DNA of 64,000 nt from G963663315 sp963663315 (GCA_963663315.1 OY760176.1:1054001-1118000); one strand, 5' to 3'. Counted from the stretch's first letter, positions 46,071-55,400 are shown. Notes: generated from the sequence alone by a model not told the origin. Numbers and translations are program-made.

Positions 46071-48395
46071 TTGACCAACGCGATAGAAAAACTGCTGTTC
46101 TCCCGCCGCTGGCTTGTACTGGCGGTATTTACCATGCTTACTCTGGTGATGGGCTGGTTTGCAACTGGATTACGGATTGATGCCGGTTTTACCAAACTGG
46201 TCCCGTTGGAGCACGAGTACATGCACACATTTCTGGAGCATCGTGACGAGTTCGGTGGCGCCGACCGCGTCGTGATCGCGTTGATGGCAGACAGTGGCGA
46301 TATGTTTACCCCGGAGTTCTTCGCCGCACTGCGGGAGGTAACCGATGCCATATTCTTCCTGCCCGGTATCGATCGTACCCAGGTCTACTCACTGCTTACC
46401 CCGAACGTACGTTTCCTGGAGGTCGTGGAAGACGGGATCACTGCAGGTAATGTGATGCCGGCAAACTTCACTCCGACTGAAACAGGATTTGCCCGTGTGC
46501 GTGAAAACATCCTCAAAGCCGGTATTGTCGGTCGGTTGGTGGCCAATGATTTCAGCGGCGCTATTGTGAGTGGCAAATTGCAGGAGTTTCATCCCAATAC
46601 CGGCAAACGGCTGGATTATCTGGAGGTCGCGCAGCAGCTTGAAGACATCCGCGAACAGGCTTCAAAGCGCCCCGGCATGAGTGTGCACATTATCGGATTT
46701 GCCAAGGTGGTAGGGGATATCGCAGCCAGCGCGACCCGTGTGATTGTCTTTTTCGGGATCGCTTTTCTCATCACCGGGTTGTTTATCTATGCCTACACCC
46801 GTTCGCTGCGTCTGACGATACCCACGCTGGCATGCTCCCTGGTAGCGGTAGTCTGGCAACTTGGCGGAGTTACCGCCCTGGGCTTTGGCATTGATCCGAT
46901 GTCCATCCTGGTACCGTTTCTGGTCTTTGCAATCGGGGTCAGCCACGGGGTGCAGATGATAAACTCGGTAAGAACCGAAGTGATTCACGGCGCCAGTGGA
47001 CTGGAGGCGGCACGCACCAGCTTCCGCCGCCTGCTGCTGCCTGGCGCCGTGGCGCTGGCTTCCGACTCGGCTGGCTTTATCACCATCTCGCTCATAGAAG
47101 TGCAGGTCATCCAGGAAATCGCGATTACCGCAAGCCTCGGGGTTGCTGTCATCCTGCTTACCAATCTGGCGCTGCTGCCGGTGCTTCTCTCCTACTTCCA
47201 CGCCGATGCTGAACAGTGTCAGGCGGCACGCGCCAGAGATGATCTGTTGCGTCCACTGTGGTCGCGAATTGCCCATGTGGCGCACCGGGGGCCGGCAGCA
47301 GTGGTGATTGTCGTGGCTCTGGCGCTACTGGCAGTCGGTTTCTGGTTTGCACCGCAGATACGGGTCGGTGATGAGCACCAGGGTGTTCCTGAACTGCACA
47401 CCAACTCGGTATACAACATTGACACGGCCACCATTACCAAACACTTCGAGATTGGTGTTGACGTACTGACCGTGATCACCCAGACCGTGCCCGAAGGCTG
47501 TATTGACTACGAGGTGATGCATACGCTTGATGAATTCGAATGGTATATGCGCAATGTGGAGGGAGTACAGTCGGTATACGGACTGGCCGGAGTAGCCCGC
47601 AAGATTAATGCCAGTTGGAATGAGGGTAATCTCAAATGGAAGACGTTGCCGCGTAATCATTATACCCTTGTGCAGGCTATCTCTCCGGTACCGACCAGTA
47701 GCGGACTGCTGAACTCTGATTGCAGCGTGATGCCGATTTCGATCTATACCACCGATCACAAAGCCGAGACCATTGAGCGCATTGTCGAAGCTGTGAAATT
47801 CTTCCGCACCGACAATCCTGCTGCTTCTGAACGTATCACCTTCCAGTTGGCATCCGGCAATGTCGGAGTTATGGCAGCGACCAACGAGGAAGTCGAGGCC
47901 TCTCAGTTTCCCATCCTTCTTTATGTCTATGCGGCAGTTATCCTGTTGTGTCTGATTTCCTTCCGCTCGATAGCAGCGACAGTGTGTATCATCGTACCGC
48001 TTGCGGTGGTATCGCTACTTGCTTATACACTGATGGTACTGCTGGAAATTGGACTTAAAATTTCCACTTTGCCAGTGGTCGCGCTGGGTGTGGGTATCGG
48101 GGTAGACTACGGTATCTATATCTACGGTCGGCTTCGCATCTATCTCGCCGAAGGGATGGATTTTGCTCTTGCCTACGAGCGCACCCTGACCACAACCGGC
48201 ACCGGGGTGGCGCTCACCGGTTTTACCCTGGCAGCAGGTGTTGCCACCTGGATTGGGGCGCCGCTCAAATTTCAGGCGGATATGGGTACGGTACTGACCT
48301 TCATGTTCCTGGTCAATATGGTCGGCGCCGTCATTCTGCTACCGGCGCTCGGCGCCTGGCTGATCAGGCCAAAGAGAAAGAGCGCACCCGAATAA
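46071..48395 (+). CDS. MMPL/RND-superfamily transporter
   Basis: 774 residues. TM1 (WLVLAVFTMLTLVMGWFATGL) is followed by a periplasmic domain, a block of five membrane helices (from about residue 215), a second periplasmic domain and a last block of five helices: the two-fold RND layout at half the size of AcrB. LGVGIGVDYGIYIYGRLR in the second block is the conserved proton-relay helix of MMPL/HpnN-type lipid transporters, and FAIGVSHGVQMINSVR is its counterpart in the first. The start is a TTG, since the nearby ATG at 46056 is followed at once by a stop. It is the inner-membrane component of the cassette. The substrate is unknown, probably hydrophobic. Confidence 0.9.
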   Translation: MTNAIEKLLFSRRWLVLAVFTMLTLVMGWFATGLRIDAGFTKLVPLEHEYMHTFLEHRDEFGGADRVVIALMADSGDMFTPEFFAALREVTDAIFFLPGIDRTQVYSLLTPNVRFLEVVEDGITAGNVMPANFTPTETGFARVRENILKAGIVGRLVANDFSGAIVSGKLQEFHPNTGKRLDYLEVAQQLEDIREQASKRPGMSVHIIGFAKVVGDIAASATRVIVFFGIAFLITGLFIYAYTRSLRLTIPTLACSLVAVVWQLGGVTALGFGIDPMSILVPFLVFAIGVSHGVQMINSVRTEVIHGASGLEAARTSFRRLLLPGAVALASDSAGFITISLIEVQVIQEIAITASLGVAVILLTNLALLPVLLSYFHADAEQCQAARARDDLLRPLWSRIAHVAHRGPAAVVIVVALALLAVGFWFAPQIRVGDEHQGVPELHTNSVYNIDTATITKHFEIGVDVLTVITQTVPEGCIDYEVMHTLDEFEWYMRNVEGVQSVYGLAGVARKINASWNEGNLKWKTLPRNHYTLVQAISPVPTSSGLLNSDCSVMPISIYTTDHKAETIERIVEAVKFFRTDNPAASERITFQLASGNVGVMAATNEEVEASQFPILLYVYAAVILLCLISFRSIAATVCIIVPLAVVSLLAYTLMVLLEIGLKISTLPVVALGVGIGVDYGIYIYGRLRIYLAEGMDFALAYERTLTTTGTGVALTGFTLAAGVATWIGAPLKFQADMGTVLTFMFLVNMVGAVILLPALGAWLIRPKRKSAPE

Positions 48396-48397
48396 AT

Positions 48398-50218
48398 TTA
48401 TATACCCAGCGATTCGAGTTTCTCTTTTGACGGGATGCCTGTGCTCGACCAGCCGCGGGCTTTGTAATATTCGGGAATCATCACATCAAGTTCACACACA
48501 CCGCCCTTGTTGAATCCCGCAGGCGCCGGGTCTTTAAGGATTCGCGGTGGCAGGGTATCGTCCTTGATTGTCAGGCCTGCCTTCAGATTGAACAGTTTCT
48601 CCAGATTCCAGATTCGTTCGCCGGTCTGACGCAAGCGTTCTTCATCCCACTCATCAGGCATGCACGCATTTACCATTTTCGCAAAATCCTCGTAATCCCA
48701 TGAACAGGTAGTAAACAGGCATAATCCTGTCGAATCCACCATTGACACGAAATTCTGGGTGGTGGCACAGGCCTGCGCCTTCCCTTTCGTGCCTGGGTGC
48801 TCATAGTCTTCGGTAAAGGTATCATGCTTCAGGTGGCATGCGCCGCGATTACTTGTGGCATAGCCCAGTCCCATGCCCTGCATTGAGCGGCCATCATAAC
48901 CAGCGAACTCCTGTCCCTTGGAAACCATCGCAAGTTCAGGATGGCCGTATTTCTCGCACAGCAGCTTCGATCCAAGTCCCAGGACCTGGCCGAAACCTTC
49001 ATAAAGACCGGTTTTTTCAGACATCACAACCAACGCTTCGGCGCTCCCGAAACCAAGATCAACCCCATCCGTATGCTGTTTGGTAATCACTCCCATCTCG
49101 TACAATTCCATAGCCGCCGCCAGTGTGACGCCGAATGAAATCGGGTCCATACCATGCTCATTCATCATGAATCCGGCAAAGGTCATCGCGTCAAGGTCAT
49201 CCACACCGACTACCGGACCAAAGGCAAATGCGGTTTCGTATTCGAGGCCACCCGATGCAACCTGATATTCCGGTCGATCCTTGACGCTGAAATGATTCGG
49301 ATCGATTTTTGATATCCGTCCACAGCCAATAGTGCATCCGAAACAGGCGGCATTACGTATCAGGTTGGTATGCCCATTTCGGTTTCTGATGGTCACTGAC
49401 TCGTGATTGATTTTGCTTGCTCCTTCAAAAGTCACATCCTGAAAATTTCGGGTCGGCAATCCTCCAAACTCCTGCATGCTGTCCAGCATCGCATGAGTGC
49501 CATATCGCATCAAACCCCGTCTGCCACTGCTGGAATGCAGCGCACCATTGGTTTCCCTGATCACATTCATGAACAACCCGGGATTTTCACTTCTCACTCC
49601 CACCGTACCCCGCGCACAAATCGCCTTGAGGTTTTTGCTGCCCATGACGGCGCCTACACCTGATCGACCTGCCGCACGGTGCAGGTCATTTACCACGCAG
49701 GCATATCGAACCAGGTTCTCACCTGATTTTCCGATTGCGGCTATTTTGACCTCGGGATCCTGATGTTTCTTCCGAATCCATTCATCCGCGAACCAGACGG
49801 ATTTACCCCAGATATCATCCGCTGGCAGAATTTCAACTTTCTCATCCCGAATATTCAGATAAACCGGATTGGCCGACCTGCCGGTCAGTATCAACAAGTC
49901 ATATCCTGCATACTTCAATTCGGCGCCAAATTTGCCACCCGAATTGGAACAGGCAATCGCGCCGGTCAGAGGGCCTTTGGTAATTACGCCATAACGACCG
50001 CTGGTAGACGCCATCGTTCCACTCAGCGGACCAGTGGCAAAAATCAACACATTGTCAGGCCCGAGCGCATCCGCAGCAGGATCCATTTCTTCATACAGAT
50101 ATTTCGTTCCTAATCCACGAATCCCGAGATAGTCGTTTGCCCAATCCAGGTTCAATGGCTCAACTGAGGTTGTACCTGACGTCAGATTAACCCGAAGAAT
50201 TTTCTTTTGCCAACTCAT
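48398..50218 (-). CDS. Aldehyde:ferredoxin oxidoreductase-family tungsten/molybdenum enzyme
   Basis: 606 residues, full length for the AOR family. Domain 1 starts MSWQKKILRVNLTSGTTSVE. GIRGLGTKYLY and the FATGPLSGTMASTSGRYGV block surround the bis-pyranopterin site. RNAACFGCTIGCGR gives three cysteines in CxxCxxxC spacing for the [4Fe-4S] cluster, and the fourth is the cysteine in DSTGLCLF. The family oxidises aldehydes to acids, or runs the reverse, with ferredoxin; the physiological substrate here is unknown. It converges on the MMPL gene with only two bases between stops. No ferredoxin or pterin-cofactor gene is adjacent. Confidence 0.92.
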   Translation of the reverse strand: MSWQKKILRVNLTSGTTSVEPLNLDWANDYLGIRGLGTKYLYEEMDPAADALGPDNVLIFATGPLSGTMASTSGRYGVITKGPLTGAIACSNSGGKFGAELKYAGYDLLILTGRSANPVYLNIRDEKVEILPADDIWGKSVWFADEWIRKKHQDPEVKIAAIGKSGENLVRYACVVNDLHRAAGRSGVGAVMGSKNLKAICARGTVGVRSENPGLFMNVIRETNGALHSSSGRRGLMRYGTHAMLDSMQEFGGLPTRNFQDVTFEGASKINHESVTIRNRNGHTNLIRNAACFGCTIGCGRISKIDPNHFSVKDRPEYQVASGGLEYETAFAFGPVVGVDDLDAMTFAGFMMNEHGMDPISFGVTLAAAMELYEMGVITKQHTDGVDLGFGSAEALVVMSEKTGLYEGFGQVLGLGSKLLCEKYGHPELAMVSKGQEFAGYDGRSMQGMGLGYATSNRGACHLKHDTFTEDYEHPGTKGKAQACATTQNFVSMVDSTGLCLFTTCSWDYEDFAKMVNACMPDEWDEERLRQTGERIWNLEKLFNLKAGLTIKDDTLPPRILKDPAPAGFNKGGVCELDVMIPEYYKARGWSSTGIPSKEKLESLGI

Positions 50219-50247
50219 TTGTCTTAATCTCTTTTGTCTTGTTTCAT

Positions 50248-50793
50248 TTATCCCACTATAAACAGTGTCCCAGCGCTGTGCAAACCATAATTGACACTGC
50301 CTGCATCGACATTGTCTGCAGACACCGCCAATTCAGCCATCTGATAGAACACAGACCGGGTCATTTTTGCATCCAGACCATTGCGCACCTCGATATAGGG
50401 TGAAGGTTCTCCGGTTTGACTGTCTATTTCCACCACAATCGGGTGGTCACGATCAGCCAATACGACCTCATCCATATTCGTCCGAAAATAAAGATTCTGA
50501 TTCGCACCCTGCCCTTGCCTGTTCATTTCAACCGCCAGAAACGGTGCATCATCTACGGAAATTCTATATTTGACCGGGGGGGTAACCAGATAATATTCCT
50601 TGTCTTCCAAACTCAACACAGTGGAAAACAATTTCGATATACGATGACGACGGATCGGTGATCCCTGATAATGCCAGACTCCGGCCGCATCTATTCGTAA
50701 ATCTATATCTACCGTCTTTTCAGGGCGCCAGTCGGCCAAAGGCGCGGGCACAAAGGCTTCAAGCTGATCGAAAAGTGTTTCAATATCCGGCAT
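50248..50793 (-). CDS. DUF1285-domain protein
   Basis: About 181 residues from the ATG at 50793. An upstream ATG at 50844 would overlap hrcA by 26 bases and is less likely. Sequence features are WRPEKTVDIDLRIDAAGVWHYQGSPIRRHRI, LEDKEYYLVTPPVKYRISVDDAPFLAVEM and YIEVRNGLDAKMTRSVFYQM, which match the DUF1285 family of small cytoplasmic proteins. It has no signal peptide or membrane helix. It lies between hrcA and the AOR gene on the same strand. Function is unknown. Confidence 0.8.
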   Translation of the reverse strand: MPDIETLFDQLEAFVPAPLADWRPEKTVDIDLRIDAAGVWHYQGSPIRRHRISKLFSTVLSLEDKEYYLVTPPVKYRISVDDAPFLAVEMNRQGQGANQNLYFRTNMDEVVLADRDHPIVVEIDSQTGEPSPYIEVRNGLDAKMTRSVFYQMAELAVSADNVDAGSVNYGLHSAGTLFIVG

Positions 50794-50818
50794 GCGATGG
50801 TGCAGGACTGTGTTTAGG

Positions 50819-51883
50819 CTATTGAGTGCGCGAGGTATGGGCACTCAACGCACTGCCCAGCAATTTTGCAGTCACATCAACTGTGGAAATCACTTCTTCA
50901 TATTGCATTCTGGTCGGGCCGATTACTCCAAGCACACCGACCCGCCTGTTGTCGACTACGTAAGGCGCCGAGATAACGCTGCAATCCTGGAACGGCTCAT
51001 AACCTGATTCCTCTCCGATAAAGATATTCACGCCACCGCTGAACATACTTTTTTGCAGTAAATCAAATAATACCTGCTTGGCTTTGAACGCATCGAATAA
51101 TGCCTTCAGCTTGTCCAATTCTGAAAAACCGGGAATGGAAAGCAGATTATTCTCACCTCTAACCAGAACAGTTTCAGAACTATGAATATCGCCATCGAAT
51201 AACTGGCCCGCCATCTTCACCGCAGTTCTCATCTCACGATGCATGCTCTTGCGATCCTGCTTCATGTGGAGGATCAATTGTGCTCTGACGCCCTCAAGGG
51301 TCATGGCGCAATACTCACTATTAAAATAATTGGTAGCCTCAATCAGTTCCGACTCTGAATATTCCCGGTGAGCCCACAGCACTTTATTCTGCACTTGCCC
51401 ATCATCGGTAACCAGAATCGCAAGTACACGCAGGTCGGATAGCTTTATAAATTCAATATGCCTGAAATGGGCCTGACGGGTGTCGGGAGTTGACACAATC
51501 CCCGCGAAAGAAGTAATTTGGGAAAGCATTTCCGTGGCGCTCGTGAGAATGCTGTTTGGGTCAGAAACGCTGCCCAGTCTCTTCGAGATTTTGCCGAAGG
51601 ATCGGATGTTGATCGGCCCGGCCTTGAGTATACCATTGATAAAAAACCGATAACCCTTTACTGTCGGTATTCGTCCGGCGGAAGTGTGCGGGGCCTGAAT
51701 CAATTCGAGGTCTTCCAGGTCCGCCATCACATTCCTGATTGTCGCCGAACTGAGAGACAGGTTGGTCTCCTTTGCCAGGGTTCTTGAACCCACAGGGACA
51801 CCATCGTCTATATAACGATGAATCAATCCATTAAGAACGGCTCGTGCTCTTTCGCTCAGCTGGATATCATCAGAGGCAGGCAT
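50819..51883 (-). CDS. hrcA: Heat-inducible transcription repressor HrcA
   Basis: About 354 residues from the ATG at 51883 (MPASDDIQLSERARAVL); the frame is open 14 codons further up. The N-terminal winged helix (LSSATIRNVMADLEDLELI, HTSAGRIPTVKGYRFFI) binds CIRCE operators, and a GAF-like and dimerisation region follows. HrcA normally controls groESL and dnaK. None of these genes is in the window, and I see no CIRCE-type inverted repeat in the 130-base gap to nadK. The common hrcA-grpE-dnaK order is replaced here by divergence from nadK. Confidence 0.92.
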   Translation of the reverse strand: MPASDDIQLSERARAVLNGLIHRYIDDGVPVGSRTLAKETNLSLSSATIRNVMADLEDLELIQAPHTSAGRIPTVKGYRFFINGILKAGPINIRSFGKISKRLGSVSDPNSILTSATEMLSQITSFAGIVSTPDTRQAHFRHIEFIKLSDLRVLAILVTDDGQVQNKVLWAHREYSESELIEATNYFNSEYCAMTLEGVRAQLILHMKQDRKSMHREMRTAVKMAGQLFDGDIHSSETVLVRGENNLLSIPGFSELDKLKALFDAFKAKQVLFDLLQKSMFSGGVNIFIGEESGYEPFQDCSVISAPYVVDNRRVGVLGVIGPTRMQYEEVISTVDVTAKLLGSALSAHTSRTQ

Positions 51884-52016
51884 AGACTGCAGTCCACAAT
51901 CGCGATACGGTGACGGGTCGCGCAATTTTGATCATTACATTATCATGTCAGGACTAATTTATAAATCCGTTGTTCAATCCTGTTGTATACTACCTGTTTA
52001 AGCTGCTGTCATTGTT

Positions 52017-52880
52017 GTGAATATTACAAAAATAGGTCTATTCGGAAAATTCAACGATAACAGTGTGGCGGATGCCATTACAATAGTCAAAGGATTTCTG
52101 GAAAGGAAACAACTTACAGTTTTGCTCGGGAACACCACATCCAGTGAAATTGCAGGAGATCGAATTGATGAACAGGGCCTGGCCATAGGCGATCAGATTG
52201 ATATTGCCATAGTAGTCGGAGGCGATGGTACGCTGCTGCATGTTGCCCGACTTCTGGCAGAGCAGGGTGTTCCAGCTATTGGTATCAATCTGGGACGACT
52301 GGGATTTCTTACCGATATTTCCTTTTCCGACCTTGAAACCGGCATAGGCGCCATACTGAACGGGCAATACGCTATCGAAAAGCGAACCATGCTTCAATGC
52401 ACCACATCTAAAGATGAACAGGTGGTTTTTTCCGGCTGCGCATTGAACGAGATAGTGCTTTCCAAAGGCAACACCGGCCGGGTCATCGAGTTCGAGATCA
52501 GGGTGAATGGCAATTATGTCAGTCAGATAAGAAGCGACGGTCTGATACTTGCAACCCCTACCGGTTCTACTGCGTATGCACTGTCTGCGGGCGGGCCTAT
52601 CATCTATCCGGATCTCTCCGTAATCTGCATGTCGCCAATTTGCCCTCATACATTAAGCAACCGCCCCATTATTCTTGATGAGAACAACACGATAGAAATC
52701 TCCGCAGTCGAAACCAGCGAATCTCAAGCTAATCTGGCTCTCGATGGTGTTTTGAGTTATCAGGTTACCGGCGATGAAACCATCACTATTTCGAAAGCCC
52801 CAAAAAAATTGAAACTGATTCGAATTGAAGGATTCAACCATTTCGAAACACTCTATTCCAAGCTTGGCTGGCAGAGATAA
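52017..52880 (+). CDS. nadK: NAD kinase
   Basis: A 287-residue enzyme that phosphorylates NAD to NADP. The GGDGTLLHVARLL motif is at about residue 70, IGINLGRLGFLTDI and the SDGLILATPTGSTAYALSAGG block are intact. The start is a GTG. The nadK-recN-bamE neighbourhood is common in gammaproteobacteria. It is followed by recN after 27 bases. Confidence 0.96.
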   Translation: MNITKIGLFGKFNDNSVADAITIVKGFLERKQLTVLLGNTTSSEIAGDRIDEQGLAIGDQIDIAIVVGGDGTLLHVARLLAEQGVPAIGINLGRLGFLTDISFSDLETGIGAILNGQYAIEKRTMLQCTTSKDEQVVFSGCALNEIVLSKGNTGRVIEFEIRVNGNYVSQIRSDGLILATPTGSTAYALSAGGPIIYPDLSVICMSPICPHTLSNRPIILDENNTIEISAVETSESQANLALDGVLSYQVTGDETITISKAPKKLKLIRIEGFNHFETLYSKLGWQR

Positions 52881-52907
52881 AGCTTAAAATCAAAGTCTTA
52901 AGTTAAA

Positions 52908-54581
52908 ATGATTGACTGGCTTGAAATCAATCAGTTTGCCATCGCAGAGCATATAGAACTCGAGTTTGATGACAACTTCACGACTGTCACCGGAGAGACC
53001 GGGTCCGGCAAATCGCTGATTGTGGATGCGATAGATATTCTGCTCGGGCATCGGTCTGACAACAGCTATATCCACCACGCCAATGATACTGCCCTGATTC
53101 AAGCCGGGTTCTCTATTCCCGTTGAGCATCCTGCGATGCGCTGGCTGCAGGAACATGAAATGAACGTACAGGATGAATGCATACTGAAGAGAATATTGCG
53201 CAGAAACAAACCCAGCAGGGGCTATATCAATGGTCACGGGGTCACGGCCGCTCAACTCAAGGACATTGGCAGGGAACTGGTAGACATTCATGGTCAGAAT
53301 GAACACCACTCCCTGTTGAAAAAATCCACGCAACTGCGCCTGTTGGACAGTGCAGCGGATAATCTTGGTGATTTAGCCGGGTTGAACAATTATCATGACG
53401 TTCTTCTGGATATAACGAAACAGATTTCCCGGGTTCTGGATAAGAGCGACATTAATCGTGAGCGCTCAGACCTGCTGAAATATCAGATCAGTGAATTATC
53501 TGAACTGAACCCGAAATCCGGGGAATGGGAAGATCTGGAAACAACCCATAAACGACTCAGTCATCAACAGGAATTGACAACCGGTCTGAAACGGATAGTC
53601 GATGAATTATATGAATCGGACGACGACAATATCAGCAGCAGATTGCTCCAGTATGGACAGCTACTTGACCAGCTTTGTGAATATGCGACCGAACTGAAAC
53701 CAATCAGCGATATGCTCGGCGAGGCTCAAATCAACCTTCAGGAAGCGGCGATTCAGCTCCGTCCATTTTACCGGGATATGGATCTTGACCCTGAGGAAAT
53801 TGAGACCATCGAATCACGTTTTTCACAATACCATTCCCTGGCCCGAAAACACCGGATTCAACCGGATTCGCTTTTTGAACACACCCAGGCCATGAAAAAA
53901 GAACTGGACAATCTGAAAAACCCGGAAAGTGAACTGAAACGGCTGCGTCTGCTTTATGCCACGGAATATGAAAAATACCGGGAAATCGCCCAAAGAATCA
54001 GCGTATCGCGTAAAATAGCGGCAGAAAAACTGGTCCATGAAGTCACTGAAATCTTACAGGAACTGGGAATGCAGGGGGGAAGAGTGGATATTCAATTCAC
54101 CCCGACAGGGCCCAATTCGTTCACACGCCATGGCAACGAGTCTGTCGAGATTCTGGTATCGACCAACCCGGGACACCCGCTTCAATCACTGAACAAGGTT
54201 GTTTCCGGCGGTGAATTGTCGAGAATATCCCTGGCAATACAGGTCGTACTGGCAAAGAAAGCGCAAGTACCAACATTGATTTTTGACGAAGTCGATATAG
54301 GAATTGGAGGAGAAGTTGCCACTGTAGTCGGCCAAAAGCTGAAAACCCTGGGGCAATCAACCCAGGTGATTTGTGTGACCCATCTATCCCAGGTGGCCGC
54401 CAGAGGTGATCACCATTTCCATGTTACCAAACACCAGAAAAAAGGACAGAATACAGTGAACGCCAACGTCACCAAACTCAATCCTGATCAACGAATCAAA
54501 GAAATTGCCCGCATGACAGGCGGCAGGAAAATCACGGAGCAATCCATGGCTCATGCCCAGGAGATGCTTGAGTCTGTATGA
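52908..54581 (+). CDS. recN: DNA repair protein RecN
   Basis: A 557-residue SMC-like ATPase of double-strand break repair. Walker A GETGSGKS is at residues 29-36. The middle region (about residues 150-360) is coiled coil. The ABC signature VVSGGELSRISLAIQ and Walker B LIFDEVDIGIGGEVA are near the end. It starts 27 bases after nadK, and its stop overlaps the next gene's start. No LexA box is evident directly upstream, which may reflect transcription from nadK. Confidence 0.96.
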   Translation: MIDWLEINQFAIAEHIELEFDDNFTTVTGETGSGKSLIVDAIDILLGHRSDNSYIHHANDTALIQAGFSIPVEHPAMRWLQEHEMNVQDECILKRILRRNKPSRGYINGHGVTAAQLKDIGRELVDIHGQNEHHSLLKKSTQLRLLDSAADNLGDLAGLNNYHDVLLDITKQISRVLDKSDINRERSDLLKYQISELSELNPKSGEWEDLETTHKRLSHQQELTTGLKRIVDELYESDDDNISSRLLQYGQLLDQLCEYATELKPISDMLGEAQINLQEAAIQLRPFYRDMDLDPEEIETIESRFSQYHSLARKHRIQPDSLFEHTQAMKKELDNLKNPESELKRLRLLYATEYEKYREIAQRISVSRKIAAEKLVHEVTEILQELGMQGGRVDIQFTPTGPNSFTRHGNESVEILVSTNPGHPLQSLNKVVSGGELSRISLAIQVVLAKKAQVPTLIFDEVDIGIGGEVATVVGQKLKTLGQSTQVICVTHLSQVAARGDHHFHVTKHQKKGQNTVNANVTKLNPDQRIKEIARMTGGRKITEQSMAHAQEMLESV

Positions 54582-55057
54582 ACATCCCTCCGGTCAGACA
54601 AAAACTGCATATCCGACCGGCAGGTCTGGACGATGTGGAAGGTATTTACGCACTATTGAAATTCTACAGTGACAATGGTGTATTATTGCCAAGGTCGGAA
54701 TTCGACATACTCATTGCAATGAGAGATTTTTATGTGGCCGAAGACAACGGCGAAATTGTTGCCTGTGCTACATTATTGATTTACACCAGCGAACTTGGAG
54801 AGATCCGGAGTCTGGCGGTCAGCAAGGGGTATATGAAACAGGGACTTGGCATCAAGCTGATTGAGAAACTGGAAGATGATGCCCGTACTATCGGGCTGTC
54901 AAAGCTGATGGCGCTGACCTACGAAGTTGGATTTTTTGAAAAATATGGATATCGAGTTGTGGAAATGAGCGAATTGCCTGAAAAGGTCTGGGGAGCCTGT
55001 ATCAATTGCCCGAAGTTTTTGAATTGTGATGAAATTGCGGTGTTGAAATATTTATGA
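54578..55057 (+). CDS. GNAT acetyltransferase, N-acetylglutamate synthase-like
   Basis: A 159-residue GNAT protein. LHIRPAGLDDVEGIYALLKF opens the fold, IRSLAVSKGYMKQGLGIKL is the acetyl-CoA binding region, and GFFEKYGYRVVEM follows. The end, LPEKVWGACINCPKFLNCDEIAVL, carries three cysteines (CxxC then C) and resembles the short stand-alone N-acetylglutamate synthases of several bacterial groups. That function is plausible but not proven. Its ATG overlaps the recN stop by four bases, so the two are translationally coupled, an unusual pairing. Confidence 0.75.
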   Translation: MNIPPVRQKLHIRPAGLDDVEGIYALLKFYSDNGVLLPRSEFDILIAMRDFYVAEDNGEIVACATLLIYTSELGEIRSLAVSKGYMKQGLGIKLIEKLEDDARTIGLSKLMALTYEVGFFEKYGYRVVEMSELPEKVWGACINCPKFLNCDEIAVLKYL

Positions 55058-55073
55058 ACCGGATGAGATTTTG

Positions 55074-55391
55074 ATGAATTTTCCTATTGGTAAATTAGCT
55101 GTTATTGCAGCAGTAATAACTTCTTTAAGTGGTTGTTTTCTCTACAAACCGGATATCCAGCAGGGTAATCTGATAACTGCACAGATGATTTCTGAAATCC
55201 AACCAGGAATGACAAAGCGGGAAGCGTCCCGAATATTGGGATCTCCCTTGATCAATGACCCTTTTAACAAGGATCGCTGGGATTTCTACTACTCGATGAA
55301 AGATGGAAAAACCGGGCAGACCGAACAGTATCTTACCTCGTTAATCTTCAAGGATAACCGGCTCGATCAAATTTCCAGCACTTTGGAATAA
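55074..55391 (+). CDS. bamE: BamE/SmpA outer-membrane lipoprotein
   Basis: About 105 residues. A lipoprotein signal ends in the lipobox LSGC near residue 21, followed by LYKPDIQQGNLITAQMISEIQPGMTKREASRILGSPLI and DRWDFYYS. This is the BamE fold, the small lipoprotein of the barrel-assembly machinery. A preceding TTG (55071) is less likely than the ATG. It starts 16 bases after the GNAT gene and closes the nadK-recN run. Confidence 0.94.
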   Translation: MNFPIGKLAVIAAVITSLSGCFLYKPDIQQGNLITAQMISEIQPGMTKREASRILGSPLINDPFNKDRWDFYYSMKDGKTGQTEQYLTSLIFKDNRLDQISSTLE

Positions 55392-55400
55392 TTCCGAAAT

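Noticed and set aside
46662..47285. A 207-codon minus-strand frame opposite the MMPL gene
   Set aside because: Low-complexity His/Gln/Gly-rich translation typical of an antisense shadow; no start site or neighbours support it.
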